Shown: positions 58,050 through 64,000 of the stretch, piece by piece
Numbering within the stretch: the stretch's first letter is position 1
How the letters are laid out: each line of letters begins with the position of its first letter
Assembly (NCBI RefSeq): GCF_022846435.1
Contig: NZ_AP025627.1
Coordinates: forward strand, 3,752,933-3,816,932
Length of the DNA: 64,000 nt
From: Parageobacillus sp. KH3-4
GTDB lineage: Bacteria > Bacillota > Bacilli > Bacillales > Anoxybacillaceae
Direction of reading: 5' to 3'
Translations under genes and position numbers: made by a program
Notes under the pieces: generated by a model
Database searches by the model: none
Seen by the model: the letters and a program-made list of their open reading frames with translations, nothing else
What the model was told of the DNA's origin: nothing

Positions 58050-59939
58050 TTATTCATTCGACACGCGTGCGATTCTTCCTTGTTCCAAATACACCAATAA
58101 TATCGAAATATCGGCAGGATTTACTCCGGAAATGCGCGAAGCTTGCGCAATCGATAATGGCCGCACTTGTTTTAGTTTTTGTCGCGCCTCTGTTGCTAAG
58201 CCGTGAATGGCGTCATAATCGATGTCTTCTGGGATCTTTTTATTTTCCATTTTTTTGAGGCGTTCGACTTGTTGCAATGATTTTTGAATATATCCTTCGT
58301 ATTTAATTTGAATTTCCACTTGTTCCGCCACTTCCGGTGAAATCTCTTCTTCGGCTGGAGCAAGCTGCTTAATATGTTCATATGTCATCTCCGGGCGCCG
58401 CAATAAGTCAGCAGCGCGAATGCCGTCTTTCAGCTCGCTGCCACCGGCTTCGCGGATGACTTTCTGCACTTCCGGAGTCGGTTTAATGATATAAGACTTT
58501 AGCCGTTTTTTCTCTCTTTCGATCGCTTCTTTTTTCGCCAAAAATTTTTGATAACGTTCCTCAGAAATTAACCCGATTTTGTAGCCAAGCTCTGTGAGAC
58601 GCAAATCAGCATTGTCATGGCGAAGCAACAGACGATATTCGGCACGGGACGTCAGCAATCGATATGGTTCGTTCGTTCCTTTTGTGACGAGGTCGTCGAT
58701 CAACACGCCAATATACGCATCGGAACGGCTTAAAATAATCTCTTCTTTTCCAAGCGCCCGGTGCGCCGCGTTGATCCCCGCCATAATTCCTTGTCCTGCC
58801 GCTTCCTCATATCCAGACGTTCCATTAATTTGCCCAGCTGTGTATAAATTTTTCACCAGCTTTGTTTCCAACGTTGGCCATAATTGAGTTGGAACGATTG
58901 CGTCATACTCAATCGCATAGCCCGCCCGCATTAATTGCGCCTTTTCAAGGCCAGGAATCGTCGCTAACAGCTGCCGCTGAATATGTTCCGGCAAGCTCGT
59001 CGACAATCCTTGCACGTATACTTCTTCCGTTTCGCGTCCTTCCGGTTCTAAAAAGATTTGGTGGCGCGGTTTATCGTGGAAACGGACGATTTTATCTTCA
59101 ATCGACGGACAATAGCGCGGGCCTGTCCCTTTGATCATTCCGGAATACATTGGCGATAAATGCAAATTTTCGTCAATGATACGATGCGTCTCCGGCGTCG
59201 TATACGTGAGCCAACATGGCAATTGGTCAGTAATATATTCTGTCGTTTCATAGGAAAACGCCCGCGGCACATCGTCCCCTGGCTGAATTTCCGTTTTGCT
59301 GTAGTCAATCGTGCGGCTGTTGACGCGCGGCGGTGTTCCTGTTTTAAAGCGGACAAGCTTAAACCCGAGCTCTTCTAAATGCTCCGACAATTTAATCGAC
59401 GGTTGTTGGTTGTTCGGCCCGCTTGAATACTTAATGTCTCCAATAATAATTTCTCCGCGCAAAAATGTCCCTGTCGTAATAACAACCGTTTTTGCATAAT
59501 AATGCGCTCCTGTATGGGTGATTACCCCTTTGCACACGCCGTCCTCCACGATCAAACGTTCCACTTTTCCCTGCAATAATGTAAGATTTTCTTGATTTTC
59601 AAGCGTCTTTTTCATTTCGCGTTGATATAGCACTTTGTCCGCTTGCGCGCGCAACGCCCGCACCGCCGGACCTTTCCCGGTGTTGAGCATCCGCATTTGG
59701 ATATATGTTTTATCAATATTTCTCGCCATTTCCCCGCCTAACGCGTCGATTTCGCGGACGACGATTCCTTTCGCCGGGCCGCCGATCGACGGGTTGCATG
59801 GCATAAACGCGATCATATCAAGGTTTAATGTAATCACTAACGTTTTCGCGCCAATGCGCGCCGCCGCTAACGCCGCTTCACATCCAGCATGGCCGGCTCC
59901 GACGACGATAACGTCATACGAACCTCCATGATAGTCCAT
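58050..59939 (-). CDS. mnmG: tRNA uridine-34 5-carboxymethylaminomethyl enzyme MnmG
   Basis: FAD protein that with MnmE modifies the wobble uridine of tRNAs, 629 residues. The FAD fold begins [22 protein letters not shown] near residue 9. Family motifs [11 protein letters not shown] near 47 and [11 protein letters not shown] near 272 are visible, as is the Mnm[13 protein letters not shown] segment. The ATG at 59939 is 8 bases after GGAGG; an open frame upstream overlaps mnmE. It sits directly downstream of mnmE, its partner. Confidence 0.97.
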   Translation of the reverse strand: MDYHGGSYDVIVVGAGHAGCEAALAAARIGAKTLVITLNLDMIAFMPCNPSIGGPAKGIVVREIDALGGEMARNIDKTYIQMRMLNTGKGPAVRALRAQADKVLYQREMKKTLENQENLTLLQGKVERLIVEDGVCKGVITHTGAHYYAKTVVITTGTFLRGEIIIGDIKYSSGPNNQQPSIKLSEHLEELGFKLVRFKTGTPPRVNSRTIDYSKTEIQPGDDVPRAFSYETTEYITDQLPCWLTYTTPETHRIIDENLHLSPMYSGMIKGTGPRYCPSIEDKIVRFHDKPRHQIFLEPEGRETEEVYVQGLSTSLPEHIQRQLLATIPGLEKAQLMRAGYAIEYDAIVPTQLWPTLETKLVKNLYTAGQINGTSGYEEAAGQGIMAGINAAHRALGKEEIILSRSDAYIGVLIDDLVTKGTNEPYRLLTSRAEYRLLLRHDNADLRLTELGYKIGLISEERYQKFLAKKEAIEREKKRLKSYIIKPTPEVQKVIREAGGSELKDGIRAADLLRRPEMTYEHIKQLAPAEEEISPEVAEQVEIQIKYEGYIQKSLQQVERLKKMENKKIPEDIDYDAIHGLATEARQKLKQVRPLSIAQASRISGVNPADISILLVYLEQGRIARVSNE

Positions 59940-59956
59940 AGCTACTTCCTCCCTCA

Positions 59957-61342
59957 TTATTTTCCTAAACAAAATTGCGAAAACAGCTGGTCAATTAAGC
60001 TCTCATGCACCGTATCGCCAATAATTTCACCAAGAAGCTCCCATGCTCTTGTTAAATCAATTTGGACAAGATCGACGGGCATTCCCGATTCAATACCGGA
60101 AATCGCATCTTCGATCGCCTTTTTTGCTTGCTGAAGCAAGGCGATATGACGCGAATTCGAAACGTACGTAAGATCGCCTGCTTCGACAGCACCGCTGAAA
60201 AACATGTCGGAAATAGCGGTTTCTAAATCTTCAATTCCTTTTTCGTGCAGTAGAGATGTCGTAATAATCGGGCGCCCGCCCGCTAATTGCTTGACCCGAT
60301 CCATATCGATATTTTGCGGCAAATCCGTTTTGTTCACGATAACGATGAAATCCATCCCTTTGACCATCTCAAAAAGCTCTTCGTCCTCTTCTGTCAACGG
60401 CTCATGATAATTTAACACAAGCAAAATTAAATCAGCTTCCTTCAACATTTGCCGCGAACGTTCGACACCAATGCGCTCCACGATATCTTCTGTTTCACGA
60501 ATCCCCGCTGTATCGATCAATCGAAGCGGAACGCCGCGGACATTCACGTACTCTTCAATCACATCGCGCGTCGTTCCGGGAATGTCCGTGACAATTGCCT
60601 TGTTTTCGTGCACAAGCGCGTTTAATAGCGATGATTTTCCAACATTCGGTCTGCCGATAATGACCGTCGCCAAGCCTTCGCGCAAAATTTTGCCCTGCTG
60701 CGCGGTTTGCAGCAATTTTTCAATTTGCTCGCGCACGTATTGCGCCTTTTCCATTAACAGATGCGGCGTCATTTCTTCGACATCGTCATATTCGGGATAA
60801 TCAATGTTCACTTCAACATGCGCGAGCGTTTCTAAAATCGTCTGCCGCAATTCGCGAATTCGTTTTGATAAGCGCCCTTCCATTTGTTGCAGCGCCACGT
60901 TCATCGCCCGGTCCGTTTTCGCCCGAATCAAATCGATGACCGCTTCCGCTTGAGATAAGTCAATTCTTCCGTTTAAAAACGCGCGTTTGGTAAATTCTCC
61001 GGGCTCGGCAAGCCGCGCCCCGTTGGTTAATACAAGCTGCAACACGCGATTGACGGAAACCAACCCGCCATGGCAGTTAATTTCGACAACGTCCTCCCTC
61101 GTAAACGTCTTTGGCGCACGCATCACCGATACCATTACCTCTTCGACCGTCTGGCCGCTTTTTGGATCGACAATATGACCGTAATGAATCGTATGAGATG
61201 GAACGTCCTTAAGGCGTTTCCCGCTTGGGCTTTTGAAAATGCGATCAGCAATGTCTATCGCTTCGTCGCCGCTCAGTCTGACAATCGCAATTGCTCCTTC
61301 TCCCATCGGTGTGGAGATTGCGGCAATTGTATCGAATTCCAT
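59957..61342 (-). CDS. mnmE: tRNA modification GTPase MnmE (TrmE)
   Basis: GTPase of 461 residues acting with MnmG on the tRNA wobble uridine. Folate-binding N-terminal domain (1-118), helical domain, and the G domain (about 220-380) with [13 protein letters not shown] (G1), DIPGTTRD (G2), DTAGIR (G3) and NKTDL (G4). The protein ends in the conserved CLGK motif needed for catalysis. The ATG at 61342 follows AGAGGTG. First gene of the mnmE-mnmG-rsmG unit. Confidence 0.97.
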   Translation of the reverse strand: MEFDTIAAISTPMGEGAIAIVRLSGDEAIDIADRIFKSPSGKRLKDVPSHTIHYGHIVDPKSGQTVEEVMVSVMRAPKTFTREDVVEINCHGGLVSVNRVLQLVLTNGARLAEPGEFTKRAFLNGRIDLSQAEAVIDLIRAKTDRAMNVALQQMEGRLSKRIRELRQTILETLAHVEVNIDYPEYDDVEEMTPHLLMEKAQYVREQIEKLLQTAQQGKILREGLATVIIGRPNVGKSSLLNALVHENKAIVTDIPGTTRDVIEEYVNVRGVPLRLIDTAGIRETEDIVERIGVERSRQMLKEADLILLVLNYHEPLTEEDEELFEMVKGMDFIVIVNKTDLPQNIDMDRVKQLAGGRPIITTSLLHEKGIEDLETAISDMFFSGAVEAGDLTYVSNSRHIALLQQAKKAIEDAISGIESGMPVDLVQIDLTRAWELLGEIIGDTVHESLIDQLFSQFCLGK

Positions 61343-61422
61343 CGCTTTCTCACCTCTCTTTGCTGACAGACAAAAAACCGATCCATCTATATGTTAGACA
61401 ACTCCCGTTGCCAATAACGATC

Positions 61423-61477
61423 TATCCACAATTTTTTGTTAATCATTTCAATTTTAACTTATCCACATGTGAATAAC
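61423..61477. other. Minor DnaA-box group between mnmE and khpB
   Basis: One perfect DnaA box TTATCCACA (61460-61468) plus single-mismatch boxes CTATCCACA (61423-61431) and, on the opposite strand, TGTGAATAA (61469-61477). The gap 61343-61601 otherwise holds only the khpB terminator. Confidence 0.5.
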
Positions 61478-61545
61478 AATATGAAGTGCTCATTCCCTTA
61501 AAGCTAAAAACGCGAACGTTAAGTACAATTGTTAAAAAAAAGCAG

Positions 61546-61586
61546 AAAAAGAGGCTGCCTCGCTTGTTCAAGAGATAGCCCCTTTT
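61546..61586 (-). terminator. Terminator of khpB
   Basis: On the minus strand AAGGGGCT pairs with AGCCTCTT (one G-T pair) around a 17-base loop, followed by TTTTCTGC. It lies about 20 bases after the khpB stop. Confidence 0.6.
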
Positions 61587-61601
61587 CATCAACATGATTT
61601 G

Positions 61602-62225
61602 TCACCTGGTTGGAGATATGACCACATAACGGCGCGGTTCTTCTCCAACCGAATAAGTAGTCACTTTTTCATGGTTTGCCAACGTGGTATGAATAATTTT
61701 TCGTTCATGCGCTGGAAGCGGCTCCAGTTTTATTTCTTTTCCAGCTTGTATCGCTTTTTCCGCTAACTTTTGCGCCAACTGAATAAGCGTTTTTTCTCTT
61801 CTTTCCCGATAGTTTTCCGCGTCGACGATGATGGAAACATATTCTTTTGCATAGCGGTTTGCAACAAGTTGAGTTAATAATTGCAATGAATTTAATGTTT
61901 GTCCGTGTTTTCCGATCAGCAAACCTACTTGTTCTCCAGTGATCATGAATGTGACATGGTTACCGCTTTGCTTTTTCTCAATTTTTACCGCTGTGACTCC
62001 CATCTGTTTTATAACATTTTTTAAAAATAACTCCGCTTCTTCAACTGGGTCTGCTATGAGTTTTGCTTTTACAACCGCTGGTTTGCTCCCAAAAATTCCA
62101 AACAACCCTTTTTTCCCTTTTTCTACCACAATAATTTCTGCGCGGTCTCTCGAAACACCGAGCTGTTGCAACGCTAACTGCACAGCTTCATCAACAGTAG
62201 CGGCGGTCGCGGTTACTTCTTTCAC
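61602..62225 (-). CDS. khpB: RNA-binding protein KhpB (Jag)
   Basis: RNA-binding protein of 207 residues with a Jag-N domain (about 1-52, [19 protein letters not shown] and [12 protein letters not shown]), a KH-II domain (about 75-150, with [17 protein letters not shown]) and an R3H domain near the C-terminus (RREKTLIQ and [13 protein letters not shown]). It works with KhpA in post-transcriptional control of cell-wall growth. The start is GTG at 62225, 9 bases after AGGAGG, and overlaps the yidC stop by 4 bases. Confidence 0.95.
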   Translation of the reverse strand: MKEVTATAATVDEAVQLALQQLGVSRDRAEIIVVEKGKKGLFGIFGSKPAVVKAKLIADPVEEAELFLKNVIKQMGVTAVKIEKKQSGNHVTFMITGEQVGLLIGKHGQTLNSLQLLTQLVANRYAKEYVSIIVDAENYRERREKTLIQLAQKLAEKAIQAGKEIKLEPLPAHERKIIHTTLANHEKVTTYSVGEEPRRYVVISPTR

Positions 62226-62989
62226 TTTTTCGTTCCTCCTGAATGGGCATCGATAGTTGGTCCTTTAATGAAATACGTTTGTGCAATGGAAAAAATATTT
62301 CCGACTACCCAATAAAGCGATAAAGCAGCTGGGAAATTAATTGCGAAAATCACGATCATGATCGGCATCATCCAGAGCATCATCGCCATTTGCGGATTTT
62401 GTTGCCCTGCGTCAGCCATTATGATTTTTTGTTGGATGAATGTCGTAATCCCTGCGACAACCGGTAAAATATAATATGGGTCTTTTTCGCCGAGGTCAAA
62501 CCATAAAAAGTTATGTTCCGCTATTTCTCTCGTCCGCATAATGGCGTGATAAAATCCGATTAAAATCGGCATTTGGATAAGAATAGGAAAACATCCTGCC
62601 ATTGGGTTTACGCCGTGCTTTTGAAACAACAACATCATTTCTTGTTGGAGCTTTTGTTGCGTTTGCATATCTTTAGAGCTATATTTTTCTCGAAGCTTTT
62701 GTATCTCCGGTTGTAGCGCTTGCATCGCTTTCGCGTTTTTTGTTTGCTGGATCATTAATGGCAAGATGAGCAAACGAATGAAGATCGTGACGACAATAAT
62801 CGACAATCCATAGCTTCCGCCGAAAATTTTAGCAACATATTTAATTAACCAAGAGAGCGGATATACGATATACTCATTCCAAAAACCTTTGCTCTCCGGC
62901 GTAATTGGTTCGTTAATTTGCGTACATCCTGATATGACTATAAGCAGCGCCGTCAACAAAATCGTTAACCAAATTCGCCTCTTCACCAT
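62222..62989 (-). CDS. yidC: Membrane protein insertase YidC1 (SpoIIIJ)
   Basis: Insertase of the Oxa1/YidC family, 255 residues. Lipoprotein signal peptide ending in VISGC, then about five membrane helices with the conserved [19 protein letters not shown] loop and hydrophilic-groove Arg. The SpoIIIJ paralogue is needed for SpoIIIA complex assembly in sporulation. The ATG at 62989 is 6 bases after AGGAGG. Position between rnpA and khpB identifies it as spoIIIJ rather than the yqjG paralogue. Confidence 0.95.
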   Translation of the reverse strand: MVKRRIWLTILLTALLIVISGCTQINEPITPESKGFWNEYIVYPLSWLIKYVAKIFGGSYGLSIIVVTIFIRLLILPLMIQQTKNAKAMQALQPEIQKLREKYSSKDMQTQQKLQQEMMLLFQKHGVNPMAGCFPILIQMPILIGFYHAIMRTREIAEHNFLWFDLGEKDPYYILPVVAGITTFIQQKIIMADAGQQNPQMAMMLWMMPIMIVIFAINFPAALSLYWVVGNIFSIAQTYFIKGPTIDAHSGGTKK

Positions 62990-63068
62990 CTTTTTCCTCC
63001 TAATCGACAAATTCGCATATCCTAAATATGTATTTTAGCATCATTGTAAACAAAATGGGCGCTCTTTT

Positions 63069-63437
63069 TTATTTTACCTCTCTTTTTAGCGCGCCCACCT
63101 TGCGCAATACATGAAGCAAACTACTCTTCACCTCAAAATATGTCATGTCCGCAGCTGGAAGCCTAGCAATAATGACATAATCTTTTCCAGGCAAAATATC
63201 ATCTTTCATTTCTAAAAAAACTTGTCGAATGTAACGTTTAATTCGATTTCTTACAACCGCCTTGCCAAGCTTTTTACTCACTGATAAACCGATTCGAAAA
63301 TACGGTTGTCCAGGCCGGTCAAGCATATAAATGACAAATTGCCGATTCGCCATCGACGTACCGCGCTGAAACACCTCTTGGAATTCTTCGTTTTTCTTTA
63401 TGCGATACTTTTTCTTCATATCACGGAAACACTCCAT
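63069..63437 (-). CDS. rnpA: Ribonuclease P protein component
   Basis: Protein subunit of RNase P that helps the catalytic RNA bind pre-tRNA leaders, 122 residues. The signature RNR motif is [14 protein letters not shown] near 65-78, preceded by [16 protein letters not shown] give the ATG at 63437, with AAGG 7 bases upstream; the ATG at 63419 ([13 protein letters not shown]) is the other candidate and gives the more usual length. Longer frames reach across rpmH and are artefacts of shared reading frame. Confidence 0.93.
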   Translation of the reverse strand: MECFRDMKKKYRIKKNEEFQEVFQRGTSMANRQFVIYMLDRPGQPYFRIGLSVSKKLGKAVVRNRIKRYIRQVFLEMKDDILPGKDYVIIARLPAADMTYFEVKSSLLHVLRKVGALKREVK

Positions 63438-63466
63438 CTTTTTTCCTTTATATCCAGACATCGCTG

Positions 63467-63494
63467 CGAAAAAAGACCACTGAAACTTCAGTGG
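63467..63494 (-). terminator. Terminator directly after rpmH
   Basis: CCACTGAA (63477-63484) pairs with TTCAGTGG (63487-63494) immediately after the rpmH stop; on the minus strand TCTTTTTTCGC follows. It should make rpmH message exceed rnpA message. Confidence 0.85.
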
Positions 63495-63495
63495 C

Positions 63496-63630
63496 CTATG
63501 CGGATAATACTTTTCTTCCTTTACGGCGACGACGCGCAAGCACTTTTCGACCATTTCTCGTGCTCATGCGCGCACGGAACCCATGAACTTTGCTGCGTTT
63601 CCGTCTATTTGGTTGATATGTCCGTTTCAT
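63496..63630 (-). CDS. rpmH: 50S ribosomal protein L34
   Basis: Ribosomal protein bL34, 44 residues, beginning [20 protein letters not shown] and ending in [14 protein letters not shown], the standard sequence and length. GGGAGGTG lies 6 bases before the ATG at 63630, and a consensus promoter is about 45 bases upstream. It is the last gene before oriC and, as in B. subtilis, is transcribed away from dnaA. Confidence 0.98.
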   Translation of the reverse strand: MKRTYQPNRRKRSKVHGFRARMSTRNGRKVLARRRRKGRKVLSA

Positions 63631-63675
63631 CTATGACACCTCCCTGAGGAATAACTGTTACAGGCAGTCTTTCTA

Positions 63676-63705
63676 ATTATATTGAACAATCTAGTAAAAT
63701 GTCAA
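63676..63705 (-). promoter_or_regulatory. Consensus sigma-A promoter of rpmH
   Basis: TTGACA (63700-63705) and TATAAT (63676-63681), both perfect, are 18 bases apart on the minus strand. Transcription would start near 63669. Confidence 0.85.
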
Positions 63706-63737
63706 CTGCCCCAAGATTTTCCCCGCGTTTACGAATA

Positions 63738-64000
63738 TGTGGATAAGTTTCGGACATCATTTTACATATTCACATCATTTATCGACATTTTTTTCACATT
63801 TTTCACTATGTGGATAAGTATTTTTTCACACCGGTTGCTTTTTGTGGATAATTTTAAAAATCCATTGCAACACGCCATTTTATTTGCTATTATTATTGTG
63901 TTTTCACTATGGATAATTGTGTGGACAAAAAAAATTATCCACAAATTGTGGATATATTGTGGATATGTTTTTTCACAGCTTGTTTATAAAGTTATCCACA
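63738..64000. other. oriC: oriC region: DnaA-box cluster between rpmH and dnaA
   Basis: Perfect DnaA boxes: TGTGGATAA at 63738-63746, 63809-63817 and 63843-63851 (minus), TTATCCACA at 63935-63943 and 63992-64000 (plus). Near-perfect boxes are at 63908-63916, 63947-63955 and 63958-63966. The region is AT-rich and gene-free and starts just beyond rpmH, exactly where Bacillus has the dnaA-upstream half of oriC. The cluster is cut by the window end. Confidence 0.92.

Noticed and set aside
63438..63554. Longer N-terminus for rnpA reaching into rpmH
   Set aside because: It would overlap the rpmH terminator and 3' end; a ribosome binding site exists only near 63437.

Overview
The window is a chromosomal segment of a thermophilic Bacillaceae, most likely Parageobacillus or Geobacillus. 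I infer this from the protein sequences, from strong AGGAGG ribosome binding sites, and from a right half that follows the Bacillus origin-proximal gene order closely: rlmH, htrA, walJIHKR, purA, dnaC, rplI, gdpP, yybS, rpsR-ssb-rpsF, ychF, yyaE, yyzM, mscS, yyaC, parB-parA, noc, rsmG, mnmG, mnmE, khpB, yidC, rnpA, rpmH. It ends inside the DnaA-box region that normally separates rpmH from dnaA, so the right edge lies at oriC. No tRNA, rRNA, CRISPR array, prophage or intact insertion sequence was seen.

Layout from left to right. 1-3027: aa3 quinol oxidase operon qoxABC on the minus strand, with qoxC cut by the window edge. 3.2-5.6 kb: an RNA 2'-O-methyltransferase and an amino acid permease. 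5.6-11.7 kb: anaerobic pyruvate metabolism, with pflB-pflA facing adhE. The two promoter regions share an identical 23-bp element at nearly the same distance from the start codons, and adhE also carries a perfect Rex-type operator. 11.9-15.5 kb: a cell-envelope stress module of LiaR/S/F/H type with a small membrane protein. 15.5-17.8 kb: an ATP-binding protein with ten heptapeptide repeats and a stand-alone HD-GYP phosphodiesterase. 18-24.6 kb: a Rieske-type FAD oxidoreductase and a mannose/fructose PTS operon (EIIBC, PRD regulator, EIIA, manA). 24.6-26.1 kb: a decayed alanine symporter with four frame breaks. 26.3-27.2 kb: small ORFs. 27.2-30.9 kb: a glycerate/gluconate module (cdaR, gntP, garK). 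31.2-32.7 kb: a peptide transporter.

33-64 kb is the conserved replication and cell-wall control region, almost all transcribed on the minus strand away from oriC, so co-oriented with replication. It holds the WalRK system with its regulators WalH and WalI, the replicative helicase, the S6-SSB-S18 operon with an excellent promoter, the ParAB/Noc segregation and occlusion system, the tRNA modification GTPase pair MnmE/MnmG, and the YidC-KhpB-RnpA-RpmH cluster. Two perfect parS sites (in parB and in walK) and a DnaA-box cluster between rlmH and htrA, which overlaps a 51-residue CxxH/CxxC protein gene, add chromosome-maintenance signals to this stretch.

I found no clearly new multi-gene system. 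The observations most worth following are the shared pflB/adhE control element, the DnaA-box cluster inside a tiny conserved gene, the heptad-repeat ATPase, the split mannose PTS operon, and the decayed symporter.
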